Assembly (NCBI GenBank): GCA_030706605.1
Contig: JAUZOE010000009.1
Span: 1 to 64,000 of the forward strand
Reading direction: 5' to 3'
DNA from: Bacteroidota bacterium
Lineage (GTDB): Bacteria; Bacteroidota; Bacteroidia; Chitinophagales; Chitinophagaceae
DNA: 64,000 nucleotides
In this document: positions 27,036-35,183 of the stretch, one piece after another
Layout: each line of letters opens with the position of its first letter
Numbering within the stretch: position 1 is the first letter of the stretch
Made by a program: the position numbers and the translations under genes
Notes under the pieces: model-generated
The model's input: the letters and a program-made list of their open reading frames with translations, nothing else
Database searches by the model: none
Told to the model about the DNA's origin: nothing

Positions 27036-27236
27036 TTATTTCTTTGTAGTATCTGCACTCATTTTAGTAGTATCTGCACTCATCTTAGCAGTAGTGTCGG
27101 CACTCATTTTACTCATAGTGTCAGTTGAAGCAGGTGCGGCAGTTGTAGTATCTGTAGTAGCTTCAGTAGAAGAAGAACCACTGTTACATGCTACAAAAAA
27201 GGCAGAAACGGTTAAAACGAGCAATAATTTTTTCAT
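27036..27236 (-). CDS. Small lipoprotein with KMSADTT repeats
   Basis: This 66-residue protein has a type II signal peptide with lipobox FVAC (cysteine at 17) and a mature part of about 49 residues that is almost entirely Ser, Thr, Ala, Asp and Lys. The segment KMSADTT (or AKMSADTT) occurs three times in tandem near the C-terminus. It has no recognisable domain and is probably a disordered, membrane-tethered peptide. It is divergent from the ECF sigma factor gene across 139 bases that contain an inverted repeat. Repeat number could vary between strains. Confidence 0.75.
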   Translation of the reverse strand: MKKLLLVLTVSAFFVACNSGSSSTEATTDTTTAAPASTDTMSKMSADTTAKMSADTTKMSADTTKK

Positions 27237-27297
27237 TTTGATTAATTTTAATTTTTTTAATAAATTGATTTGTTATTTATACCCATATTAAAAAAAG

Positions 27298-27343
27298 GTA
27301 ACCCATTCTAAAAAAAATTTTTTCTGGTTTTTAATTGGGTTAC
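27298..27343. repeat. Inverted repeat between the lipoprotein and sigma factor genes
   Basis: GTAACCCA (27298-27305) and TGGGTTAC (27336-27343) are perfect inverted copies 30 bases apart, with imperfect A/T-rich extension inward. The position, 33 bases before the sigma factor start, would suit an operator or a hairpin in its leader. The interior run of eight A and six T residues also looks bent. Role unknown. Confidence 0.45.
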
Positions 27344-27375
27344 TTTTCCAAATTATTAGTATTAATTATAGCCGA

Positions 27376-27942
27376 GTGAAAGTAAATGATCAGGAAAAAG
27401 TATTATTAGAAGGGCTTGCCTCCAATGATACCAATGCTATAGAAACTATTTATCGTGAAAACTATCCTGTTATTCAGGCCTATATAATTAAGAATAACGG
27501 ATATACTGATGATGCCAGGGATATTTTTCAGGAAGCTATGATTATTCTTTTTGAAAAAGCAAAATCCAGTTCTTTTATTCTAAACTGCCAGATAAAAACT
27601 TATTTGTATTCAGTTTGCAGGCGGCTTTGGTTAAAAAAACTTCAACAACAAAACAAGTATCATCCAGCTATAGAGATGATACAGGAAACAGTGCCGGTAG
27701 AAGAAGAAATAGAATGGCATGAAAAAAGAAACGATGAATATAACCAAATGGAAAATGCACTTCTTAAAATTGGAGAACCGTGTAAAAGCCTGATAGAAGC
27801 ATTTTATATTCATAAAAAATCGATGCCTGAAATTGCTGCCTCTTTTGGCTATACGAATGCTGATAATGCAAAAACCCAGAAATATAAATGCCTGGTAAGA
27901 TTGAAAAAAATATTCTTTTCACAATACAAAAATAAAGGTTAA
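27376..27942 (+). CDS. ECF-type sigma-70 RNA polymerase sigma factor
   Basis: The 188-residue protein has sigma region 2 (AIETIYRENYPVIQAYI, DDARDIFQEAMIILFEKAK, then IKTYLYSVCRRLWLKKLQ) and a region 4 helix-turn-helix (LIEAFYIHKKSMPEIAASFG). It has no C-terminal extension. The only start in frame is a GTG at 27376. The stop codon is followed after one base by the ATG of the membrane-anchored protease gene, so the two form a pair like sigma/anti-sigma cassettes. Confidence 0.86.
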   Translation: MKVNDQEKVLLEGLASNDTNAIETIYRENYPVIQAYIIKNNGYTDDARDIFQEAMIILFEKAKSSSFILNCQIKTYLYSVCRRLWLKKLQQQNKYHPAIEMIQETVPVEEEIEWHEKRNDEYNQMENALLKIGEPCKSLIEAFYIHKKSMPEIAASFGYTNADNAKTQKYKCLVRLKKIFFSQYKNKG

Positions 27943-27943
27943 G

Positions 27944-29041
27944 ATGGAAGAGAACCTACTTTTAGACGCTATTGAGCGGTATAAAAATGAAGTAATGGAT
28001 GACCGCGAAAAGATTCTATTTGAAGAACTTAGAAAAAATAATCCAGACATAGACCAGTTTGCCGCGGAACATAATTTCTTTTTAGGAGAGCTTGAAAAAA
28101 TGAGCGAACTTAAAACTTTAAAAAATCATCTTGATGAAGTAGAAAGCAACCTGATTAATGAAGGCGTTATTTCCCGCAAAGAAGGTAAGACAAAAGCCAG
28201 AATTGCTTATTTATGGAATCGATATCGCCGCACCATTGCTGTGGCAGCATCAATTGCCGTAATTGTTTCTATTTCTACAGCTACTTTTGTTTCAAAATAT
28301 TCTGAAAAATCAAATGTAAGTGCTATTACGCCTTTGGTAGATAATAAATTAAACCAGTTTGAACACAAACTCAGCCAGATAGAGCACAAACTAAATGATG
28401 CTGCAGCAGTTAAAAAGCCAAAATTTGAAGCTAATTTCAGGGCTACTGGTTTTTTAGCAGACCCTAATGGATATATTATTACCAATGCTCATGTTGTAGA
28501 TAATGCAAGAAACCTCATTGTTGAAAATAAAAAAGGAGAACAATATTTTGCAACTGCGGTTTATTCAAATCCCGCAACAGACCTTGCTATTTTAAAAATT
28601 TCAGATACTTCATTCAAGAAAGTAAGCGGGCTTCCTTATACCTTTTCTCAAAATGATGCGGAACTTGCAGAGCCCATTTTTACGCTCGGATACCCACGCG
28701 AAGAGGTGGTTTATGGCGAAGGTTATTTAAGCGCTAAGTCAGGTTACTATGGTGATACTACTTCTTATCAAATCAGTATTTCGGTAAACCCCGGAAATAG
28801 TGGAGGGCCAGTCATTAATAAAAACGGGGAAGTAATCGGGATTATCAGCAGTAAAGAAACCAACGCTGACGGAGTCGTATTTGCCATAAAATCAGAGAAC
28901 ATTTACAATGCGCTTAAAGCGGTAAAAAAAGATGAAAATGAAACTATAAAACTACCAACAGTAAATACGCTAAAGGGAATTAACCGCGTTAAACAAATTA
29001 AAAAGTTGGAAGATTTTGTATATAAAGTGAAAGGGAATTAA
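27944..29041 (+). CDS. Membrane-anchored trypsin-like serine protease, paired with ECF sigma
   Basis: The 365 residues divide into a cytoplasmic N-terminal part (1-95, helical and charged), one transmembrane helix (about 97-114), a coiled-coil linker (about 130-152) and an exported trypsin-like protease of the HtrA/S1C type. The catalytic triad is complete: H183 (NAHVVD), D213 (ATDLAIL) and S286 (NPGNSGGP). No PDZ domain follows. The position directly after the sigma gene is where an anti-sigma factor usually lies, and the cytoplasmic segment may serve that role. This arrangement would couple an extracytoplasmic protease to sigma control; the link is inferred. Confidence 0.82.
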   Translation: MEENLLLDAIERYKNEVMDDREKILFEELRKNNPDIDQFAAEHNFFLGELEKMSELKTLKNHLDEVESNLINEGVISRKEGKTKARIAYLWNRYRRTIAVAASIAVIVSISTATFVSKYSEKSNVSAITPLVDNKLNQFEHKLSQIEHKLNDAAAVKKPKFEANFRATGFLADPNGYIITNAHVVDNARNLIVENKKGEQYFATAVYSNPATDLAILKISDTSFKKVSGLPYTFSQNDAELAEPIFTLGYPREEVVYGEGYLSAKSGYYGDTTSYQISISVNPGNSGGPVINKNGEVIGIISSKETNADGVVFAIKSENIYNALKAVKKDENETIKLPTVNTLKGINRVKQIKKLEDFVYKVKGN

Positions 29042-29099
29042 TACTCAATTATATCTATAGAATTGTAATCAAATATTTTTTAGTTTCTTTTTTATCCTG

Positions 29100-30122
29100 C
29101 TACATTCCCATTGGCATTTCTTTTTTCTGACGGTTCCTGGCAAGTGAAGGATCCATCTGAATTGCTTTATCACAAATTTTTTGTCCTTTGTCTTTTTGCC
29201 CCATCTTTTGAAAAGTCATTCCAGCCATAAATAAAGATGAAGCATCATTAGAATTAATACTCAGTAACTTTCCATAATAATCAAGCGCCTCCTTATATTG
29301 CTTGGTGGTGTACATAGCATAGGCAATATCAGTGAGCAATTCTTTATTATTGGGTTTGCGCTCTAACAATAGTGTTAAAGTCTTTAATCCATTTTCAGTA
29401 TCTCCCATATAAAGCTGAGTAAACCCGTAGTTTTCATAAAAATCATTGGTTTTAGTGTAACCTTTTTCGATGGCCATATCAAAATACTTTAATGCATTTT
29501 TATAATCATTTTGGTTATAGTAAATGAGCGCTAATTCATATATCCATGTGCTTCTTTCAGGATCCAGTGTGATTGCTTTTTGATATTGAGGTATAGCATT
29601 CTGTTCATTTTCGAGTTCAAGATAAGTACGCCCCAAAGTAAAGGCAGATTCTGCATCATTATCATTTTCTTTAATGGCTTTTTTCAAATAAGTTTCGGCT
29701 TTCCCATAGTCCTCAATATGATAATAACTCATTCCCAGAACACGATCTGCATCTGCACAATTATCGCACTTTTGCACCAGGTCAATTGCCTTTTGGTATT
29801 GCCTGTTGTTAAATGAAAAAGAAGCTAACTGTTTTATCACTTCAGCATTCCCGGGTTGCAATTGATAAGCCTTTGTAAAGTTTTGACCGGCTTCATAGAT
29901 TTTGCTCATTTCAAGATTTACCTTTCCATTTGCTAAATAGGCTTCAGCAAAATTTGGATTAAATTGAATGGCTTTATCAAAATTTTCCCCTGCAACAGCA
30001 TAAAGGCGGGCATCAGTATTGGCTAATCCTTTTTGGAAATAGTATTGAGCACTATCGGAATTTTGAGAAAATAACAAATTCGAAATGCTACATAAAAATG
30101 CAGCGACGCAAAGGTTTTTCAT
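29100..30122 (-). CDS. Exported tetratricopeptide-repeat protein
   Basis: This 340-residue protein has a signal peptide (about 1-19, ending LLFSQ) and then eight or nine TPR units covering almost all of the rest, for example AEAYLANGKVNLEMSKIYEA and ALKYFDMAIEKGYTK. TPR arrays bind partner proteins or peptides; nothing indicates which. The C-terminus ends in a short Met/Lys-rich tail. It converges on the sigma/protease pair and has no close downstream gene. Confidence 0.8.
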   Translation of the reverse strand: MKNLCVAAFLCSISNLLFSQNSDSAQYYFQKGLANTDARLYAVAGENFDKAIQFNPNFAEAYLANGKVNLEMSKIYEAGQNFTKAYQLQPGNAEVIKQLASFSFNNRQYQKAIDLVQKCDNCADADRVLGMSYYHIEDYGKAETYLKKAIKENDNDAESAFTLGRTYLELENEQNAIPQYQKAITLDPERSTWIYELALIYYNQNDYKNALKYFDMAIEKGYTKTNDFYENYGFTQLYMGDTENGLKTLTLLLERKPNNKELLTDIAYAMYTTKQYKEALDYYGKLLSINSNDASSLFMAGMTFQKMGQKDKGQKICDKAIQMDPSLARNRQKKEMPMGM

Positions 30123-30662
30123 GATTATAGTTTAACAAAAAATGATTAGCAAAGTAATACCATTGCTTTAACGCTGGCAGACAGGATTTTATTTCATATA
30201 AATTGTTGATTTTATCCACAATATTGGCCTTTATTTTCTACTTAATAAAATCCTCAATCTAGCTTCCTACTCTGATGACAATCTTTTTGGCTTTTAGTTT
30301 TCTTTCCCGGAATTTTTTTTTGACCAAAATTCTTCAATAAAAGGGAACCTTACAGATTTTTATAGTACAGAATTTATAATATAAAAGTATTGATAATCAG
30401 AAATTAAAAATCTCAATATCCATAAGGCCTATAATCAATTCAGGTAATTTTAGGTTTAAAATAAATCCCCTTACACCGAATTCAAAAATCAGAAAAAATC
30501 TTTCATATAAATAGATAAAGAACCTTTTTCCCAGGTCTTCTAACTTAACTTAAAATATCCAAAACCAGATCAATTCAGACCAAGTTTCAAGCCAAAAAAG
30601 CTTGATGAAAGAATCTTATTTGTAATGTATATTTTTCTTTTCCCAAACAAAATAAAATACCT
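30123..30662. other. Gene-free stretch upstream of the rpsF operon
   Basis: No open frame of useful length or recognisable RNA is visible in this very AT-rich stretch. It holds the divergent promoter region of the TPR gene at the left and a weak inverted repeat (TCAAGC at about 30588 with GCTTGA at about 30600). Confidence 0.5.
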
Positions 30663-30670
30663 TAATTTTG
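30663..30670 (+). promoter_or_regulatory. -7 element of the rpsF operon
   Basis: TAATTTTG is an exact TAnnTTTG match. The block TTAATTTTGCAGCCCAA (30662-30678) is repeated base for base at the tRNA-His promoter (52115-52131), which suggests a shared start-site signal for translation genes. The rpsF leader is then about 50 bases long. Confidence 0.6.
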
Positions 30671-30728
30671 CAGCCCAAATTAATATTTTTAATCACCGGT
30701 TGCATAAAAGCGACCCAAAACAATGTAA

Positions 30729-31082
30729 ATGCAAAATTACGAATTGATGGTGATTTTTACTCCTGTGCTTTCTGAAGAGGAATACAAAGCCGCTCAGAAT
30801 AAATTCGCTTCGTTTCTTACTGAAAACGGAGGAAAAGCAGTGCATCAAAATGCCTGGGGACTAAAATCACTGGCGTATCCTATCCAGAAAAAAACCACTG
30901 GTTTATACTGGGTTCTGGAATACCAAGCGCCATCCGACTTCAATGAGAAGCTAAAAATACAGCTTCTTCGTGATGAATCAGTTATTCGTCACATGTTCAC
31001 TGCACTCGATAAATACGCCGTCGAGTATAATGCCAAAAAGAGAAGGGGCGTACCTACTGGAAACGAAAAAGCAGAAGCATAA
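30729..31082 (+). CDS. rpsF: 30S ribosomal protein S6
   Basis: The 117-residue protein matches bS6, starting [18 protein letters not shown] and containing [20 protein letters not shown] and [15 protein letters not shown]. It binds 16S rRNA with S18 on the small-subunit platform. It opens the usual rpsF-rpsR-rplI operon. The leader contains ACCGG near 30704, which resembles part of the S6:S18 autoregulatory motif known from other bacteria, but I cannot confirm the structure. Confidence 0.95.
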   Translation: MQNYELMVIFTPVLSEEEYKAAQNKFASFLTENGGKAVHQNAWGLKSLAYPIQKKTTGLYWVLEYQAPSDFNEKLKIQLLRDESVIRHMFTALDKYAVEYNAKKRRGVPTGNEKAEA

Positions 31083-31086
31083 TCAC

Positions 31087-31353
31087 ATGGCAAAAGCAAA
31101 TGAAATTAAATATCTCACAGCAATAAAAGCTGAAAAACGGCCAAAAAAATACTGCCGTTTCAAAAAATTAGGTATCAAATACATTGATTATAAGGATGGT
31201 GATTTTTTGAAAAAATTCCTGAACGAACAAGGCAAATTGCTGCCACGACGTATCACAGGAAATTCACTTAAGTATCAACGTAAAGTTAGTGAAGCAGTAA
31301 AAAAAGCACGCCAAATGGCAATATTGCCCTACGTGACTGACCTTTTAAAATAA
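31087..31353 (+). CDS. rpsR: 30S ribosomal protein S18
   Basis: From the ATG at 31087, four bases after the rpsF stop, the 88-residue protein reads as bS18 with [20 protein letters not shown] and [21 protein letters not shown] longer frame upstream overlaps rpsF and is not needed. S18 pairs with S6 on the ribosome and, in Bacteroidota, is reported to help mask the anti-Shine-Dalgarno sequence. Confidence 0.95.
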   Translation: MAKANEIKYLTAIKAEKRPKKYCRFKKLGIKYIDYKDGDFLKKFLNEQGKLLPRRITGNSLKYQRKVSEAVKKARQMAILPYVTDLLK

Positions 31354-31430
31354 ATTTTTCACCACCCTAATCTCTTATAATAGAGAGAAAGTTCAGTCAA
31401 TAACCTGAATTGGGTAAAAATGCAAACAAA

Positions 31431-31877
31431 ATGCAGGTAATATTAATACAAGACGTAAATAATTTAGGAGGAGCTCATGAACTGGTAACTGTAAAAGATG
31501 GTTACGGACGCAATTTTTTAATACCTTCAAAACTGGCAATTGAGGCAAGTCCTTCTAACTTAAAACAATTGGAAGAACGCAAAAAACAATTAGCCAAAAA
31601 AGAAGAAAAACTCCTGGCAGAAATAAACAGTGTTATCTCTGTTTTACAGGAATCTCCAATTAAAATTGGCGCTAAGACAGGTACCAGTGGCAAAATTTTT
31701 GGTAGTGTTACTTCAGTTCAGATAGCACGAGCCATACGTGAACAAAAAGGATATGAAATTGATCGCCGTAGAATTGCAATTATCGATGATGTAAAAGAAT
31801 TAGGAAGTTATAAAGCAAAAATTGATTTTGGCAAGGGACATGAAATTGAAGTAGAATTTGAAGTAGTTACCGAATAA
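31431..31877 (+). CDS. rplI: 50S ribosomal protein L9
   Basis: The chosen ATG at 31431 gives 148 residues beginning MQVILIQDVNNLGGAHELV, the standard bL9 start; a TTG start seven codons earlier is less likely. The N-terminal rRNA-binding domain (YGRNFLIPSKLAIEA), the long connecting helix and the C-terminal domain (GKIFGSVTSVQIARAI) are all present. It closes the ribosomal operon, followed by a strong terminator. Confidence 0.95.
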   Translation: MQVILIQDVNNLGGAHELVTVKDGYGRNFLIPSKLAIEASPSNLKQLEERKKQLAKKEEKLLAEINSVISVLQESPIKIGAKTGTSGKIFGSVTSVQIARAIREQKGYEIDRRRIAIIDDVKELGSYKAKIDFGKGHEIEVEFEVVTE

Positions 31878-31900
31878 CAATACATTCTAACTAATTTTAA

Positions 31901-31936
31901 TAACAAAAAACCTGCTTAAAAGCAGGTTTTTTGTTA
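31901..31936 (+). terminator. Terminator after rplI
   Basis: TAACAAAAAACCTGCT and AGCAGGTTTTTTGTTA form a perfect 16-base-pair stem around a TAAA loop, 24 bases after the rplI stop, with a T-run inside the 3' arm. Confidence 0.88.
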
Positions 31937-32037
31937 GACAGCATAAAAGAAAAAATATTTATTTAGCCCTGATCTAGGATTTAGATAATTTAAAAGGCAC
32001 TACTAATTTAATAAAAAAACTAATTTTAGTAAAAATT

Positions 32038-32106
32038 ATGAAATACAAAAGAAAAGACTATCTTTATCCTTTATTAATGGGTATAGTCTGTTTTTCTTTT
32101 GGCTGA
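32038..32106 (+). other. Leader mini-ORF with terminator-like hairpin before the RRM gene
   Basis: An ATG at 32038 opens a 22-codon frame (MKYKRKDYLYPLLM then GIVCFSFG, TGA). Inside it AGACTAT (32055-32061) pairs with ATAGTCT (32083-32089), followed directly by G and TTTTTCTTTT. This looks like an intrinsic terminator placed 92 bases before the RRM protein start. It may end a short transcript, or it may be a conditional leader for the RNA-binding protein. Both readings are inference. Confidence 0.4.
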
Positions 32107-32191
32107 TGTTTCTCTTTTTTCAGATTTCTTCAGTTCATTGTAGCTACTAATTCATTAATTGTTATCTAATTTTAAAAAAAAAGTTTTTACA

Positions 32192-32611
32192 ATGAACATC
32201 TATGTAGGTAATCTCAGTTGGCAAATGACTGACGACGATTTAAACAACTTATTCAGCCAGTACGGTACTGTTTCAAGTGCAAAAATTCTTAAAGAAAAAA
32301 ACACAGGTCGTAGCAAAGGATTTGGTTTTGTTGAAATGGAAGACGAAGAAGCAGCAAAAACTGCTATCGCTACATTAAATGAAAGCGAAGTTCAAGGACG
32401 CAAATTAATCGTAAATGAATCTCAGCCACGTCCTGAAGGCGGTGGCGGCGGATACAAGAAAAGCGGCGGTGGTGGTTACGGCGGCGGCAGAAGCAGCGGC
32501 GGTGGTTACGGCGGCGGCAGAAGCAGCGGCGGCGGTTACGGCGGCGGCGGATACAAGAAAAGCGGCGGCAGTGGTTACGGCGGCGGCGGCGGATATAATA
32601 AAGATTATTAA
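32192..32611 (+). CDS. Glycine-rich RRM RNA-binding protein
   Basis: From the ATG at 32192 the protein has 139 residues. Residues 1-80 are an RNA-recognition motif with RNP2 (IYVGNLSW) and RNP1 (KGFGFVEM). Residues about 86-139 are a glycine/tyrosine/serine tail with YGGGRSSGG repeats. Similar single-RRM proteins in cyanobacteria and Bacteroidota bind RNA and in some cases respond to cold. An upstream frame adds 11 residues but lacks the conserved start. The tail is encoded by GC-rich repeats unlike the surrounding AT-rich DNA. Confidence 0.9.
   Translation: MNIYVGNLSWQMTDDDLNNLFSQYGTVSSAKILKEKNTGRSKGFGFVEMEDEEAAKTAIATLNESEVQGRKLIVNESQPRPEGGGGGYKKSGGGGYGGGRSSGGGYGGGRSSGGGYGGGGYKKSGGSGYGGGGGYNKDY
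32441..32600 (+). repeat. GC-rich tandem repeats encoding the glycine-rich tail
   Basis: Two perfect adjacent 30-base units (32471-32500 and 32501-32530, beginning GGTGGTTACGGCGGCGGCAG) are followed and preceded by degenerate copies. They keep the reading frame, so copy-number change would alter tail length without a frameshift. Confidence 0.8.
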
Positions 32612-32634
32612 TTTTTCTTAATAAAAGATTTCTT

Positions 32635-32666
32635 AAGAGGTTGTTTCAAAGTTGAAACAACCTCTT
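32635..32666 (+). terminator. Terminator after the RRM gene
   Basis: AAGAGGTTGTTTCAA and TTGAAACAACCTCTT pair over 15 bases with the T-run TTTTT at the end, 24 bases after the stop codon. Confidence 0.85.
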
Positions 32667-32672
32667 TTTATT

Positions 32673-33048
32673 TAAAAAATTTATTTCAACTTTTATAAAG
32701 ATTTGCTCTAAAATCAATTTCCAACTTCAGTATTACTCCGTTATGCACTTTTAAAAATATCTCTATTCTGTTTTGATCCCTAAGGCAACTATTTTTAAAT
32801 TCACCCTATTTTAAGATTAATAAAAATTCAGCGAATTAATAAGAGCTTATAAATTACTAATAGAGGTAATTCAGAATTACTAAAGAAATAGAGCAGTATC
32901 AATTAAAAGAGGTACTTCAATTGCTTTAAAATTGAAATATCCCAGCTAAAAAACCTTTTCTTTTGTATTTAATGCGGAGACCTTAACTTTACCGCACTAA
33001 AAAAGATGAAAGGTGGCCTCCACTTTACTCTTTTAAAATACATATACT
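32673..33048. other. Gene-free stretch upstream of accA
   Basis: No convincing frame, hairpin terminator or RNA gene is visible. The last 70 bases before accA contain TAACTTTA near 32983, a one-mismatch -7 element, and presumably hold the accA promoter. Confidence 0.4.
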
Positions 33049-34023
33049 ATGGTAGCAGCACATGTAAGACAGTTTCTCGAGTTCGAACAACCCATAAAAG
33101 AACTTTATGACCGGATTGAAGAAAATAAAAAATTAGCTTCAAAAAATTCAAATAATGAATATGACGCTATCATATCAAAACTGGAAGAAAATATCCTTAT
33201 TAAAAGACAAGAAATTACGGAACACCTTACGCCATGGCAAAAAGTACAATTGAGCCGTCACCCGGACAGGCCCTATACCCTTGAGTATATTTTAAAAATG
33301 TTTACCAATTTTATAGAACTACATGGTGACAGGAATGTAAAAGATGATAAAGCAATGGTTGGCGGCTTTGCTCAACTTGATGGGGAAACCATTATGGTAA
33401 TAGGACAACAAAAAGGGACTAATACGAAAATGCGTCAAATGAGAAATTTTGGTATGGCAAATCCTGAAGGCTACCGAAAAGCATTGCGACTGATGAAATT
33501 GGCAGAAAAGTTCAATAAACCTATAATTACATTAATTGACACCCCAGGTGCATTTCCGGGATTGGAAGCAGAAGAGCGAGGACAAGGAGAAGCCATAGCC
33601 AGAAATATTTATGAAATGATCAGGCTGAAAGTGCCCGTAATTTGTGTCATCATTGGAGAAGGCGCCAGTGGTGGTGCGTTAGGTATTGGCGTGGGTGATA
33701 GAGTTTTAATGCTGGAAAATTCATGGTACACCGTAATCTCTCCTGAAAATTGTAGTTCTATCCTTTGGCGAAGCTGGGCTCAAAAAGAAATAGCTGCGGA
33801 ACAATTAAAATTAACTTCAGAAAATATGCTGAAGTTTGGCCTAGTTGATGGAATAATTAATGAACCTCTTGGTGGCGCTCACTGGAATTATGATGAAGCC
33901 GCTTCAAATCTCAAAACTTATATAAATCCCATATTACAGGAATTAAAAAAGATAAAGCCGGAAAAAAGAATAACGCAAAGAATTGAAAAATTTGGGAAGA
34001 TGGGGTTTTATGAAGAATCATAA
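33049..34023 (+). CDS. accA: Acetyl-CoA carboxylase carboxyltransferase subunit alpha
   Basis: This 324-residue crotonase-fold subunit transfers carboxyl from carboxybiotin to acetyl-CoA in the first step of fatty acid synthesis, together with AccD. It shows [16 protein letters not shown] at the start, [11 protein letters not shown], the CoA-region stretch [40 protein letters not shown] and the oxyanion-hole segment [17 protein letters not shown]. The accD gene is not in the window. Confidence 0.96.
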   Translation: MVAAHVRQFLEFEQPIKELYDRIEENKKLASKNSNNEYDAIISKLEENILIKRQEITEHLTPWQKVQLSRHPDRPYTLEYILKMFTNFIELHGDRNVKDDKAMVGGFAQLDGETIMVIGQQKGTNTKMRQMRNFGMANPEGYRKALRLMKLAEKFNKPIITLIDTPGAFPGLEAEERGQGEAIARNIYEMIRLKVPVICVIIGEGASGGALGIGVGDRVLMLENSWYTVISPENCSSILWRSWAQKEIAAEQLKLTSENMLKFGLVDGIINEPLGGAHWNYDEAASNLKTYINPILQELKKIKPEKRITQRIEKFGKMGFYEES

Positions 34024-34101
34024 AAGGTTGCTAACTCTCTGGCTTTCGATAAAATTTTCATTGCTTTATTGGTGAACTGCTTAATTTATTTTAATTATTA
34101 G

Positions 34102-34135
34102 TATAACTTGCTTCCTGAAAAGCAGGTAAGTTATA
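34102..34135 (+). repeat. Hairpin between accA and dapA
   Basis: TATAACTT (34102-34109) pairs with AAGTTATA (34128-34135); inside it GCTT pairs with AAGC, leaving a bulge. There is no T-run, so it is not a standard terminator. It lies 22 bases before the dapA start. Confidence 0.4.
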
Positions 34136-34157
34136 ATTTGCATTACAATCAAAATTT

Positions 34158-35045
34158 ATGTCTCTAAAAAATAAACTAAAATACACGGGGGTTGCAATAA
34201 TAACTCCTTTCAAAAAAAATAGTGAAGTCGATTATGATGCTCTTGGGAATTTAATTGAGTATCTCATCAATAACCAGGTGGAATACATTGTTTCTTTAGG
34301 TACTACCGGTGAAACCCCTACTCTTTCTAAAAATGAGAAACAGGAAATTGCAAGGTTTACTTTAGAAAAAATAAATGATCGTGTTCCTTTAGTAATAGGG
34401 ATTGGCGGCAATAATACCAAAGAGGTAATAAGCAACCTTTCTGATTATCCCATGGAAAATATTACGGCAGTTTTAAGTACTAGTCCTTATTATAATAAAC
34501 CCTCGCAGGAAGGCATTTTTCAGCATTATAAAGCCATCGCCGAAGCATCTGCCAAACCAGTAATATTATATAATGTGCCGGGAAGAACCGGAACTAATAT
34601 CTCTGCAGAAACAACCTTAAGGCTTGCTCATGAATGCAAAAACATTGGCGGTATTAAAGAAGCCAGTGGAAATATGATTCAATGTATGCACATTTTAAGG
34701 AACAAACCCGATGACTTTTTAGTAGTAAGTGGCGATGACCATGTCGCCCTTCCTTTAATTGCCTGCGGAATAGACGGTGTGATAAGTGTTGCTGCTAATT
34801 GTTTCCCAAAGGATTTCTCTGATATGATAAGGTTTGCTTTGCAAAATGATTTTGCAAATGCTTCGCAACTTCAATATAAATTACTAGAGGGTTTCGATCT
34901 CTTATTTGCGGAAAATAATCCTGCCGGAGTAAAAGCATTTTTATATGAAATGAAACTGATAGAAAACGAATTACGTCTTCCTTTAGTTCCGTTAAGCACT
35001 ACTATTCATCAAAATGTAAAAGATTTTCTTTCCAGGGTTTCTTAA
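34158..35045 (+). CDS. dapA: 4-hydroxy-tetrahydrodipicolinate synthase
   Basis: This 295-residue TIM-barrel enzyme condenses pyruvate with aspartate semialdehyde on the lysine and diaminopimelate route. The Schiff-base lysine is in GGIKEASGN (K166), the catalytic tyrosine in ILYNVPGRTGTN (Y139), and the substrate-binding segment SLGTTGETPTLS lies at 46-57. Length is normal. It is a single gene with no other lysine-pathway gene adjacent. Confidence 0.95.
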   Translation: MSLKNKLKYTGVAIITPFKKNSEVDYDALGNLIEYLINNQVEYIVSLGTTGETPTLSKNEKQEIARFTLEKINDRVPLVIGIGGNNTKEVISNLSDYPMENITAVLSTSPYYNKPSQEGIFQHYKAIAEASAKPVILYNVPGRTGTNISAETTLRLAHECKNIGGIKEASGNMIQCMHILRNKPDDFLVVSGDDHVALPLIACGIDGVISVAANCFPKDFSDMIRFALQNDFANASQLQYKLLEGFDLLFAENNPAGVKAFLYEMKLIENELRLPLVPLSTTIHQNVKDFLSRVS

Positions 35046-35140
35046 ACTTTTTTATTAAGCAAATAATTATCTGAATGGAATACGCTGGTGGTTTTATGAA
35101 ATGAAGTGTTGTCTTTGCATTTTGGAAGCCCTTTACAACC

Positions 35141-35183
35141 CTACCAGGTTTGAATAAAAAATTCGTTTATTCAAGCCAGGTAG
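35141..35183. repeat. Long imperfect inverted repeat between convergent dapA and rnz
   Basis: Bases 35141-35158 and 35166-35183 pair over 18 positions with one mismatch and one wobble around a seven-base loop. The right arm includes the last codons of rnz. It probably acts at the 3' ends of both convergent genes, but neither strand has a proper T-run after the stem. Confidence 0.5.

Noticed and set aside
30679-30728. S6:S18 autoregulatory RNA in the rpsF leader
   Set aside because: Only a short ACCGG is visible; I could not build the required stem with confidence, so it is not listed as a feature.
32441-32600. CRISPR-like array
   Set aside because: The repeats are adjacent without spacers and encode an in-frame glycine-rich tail.
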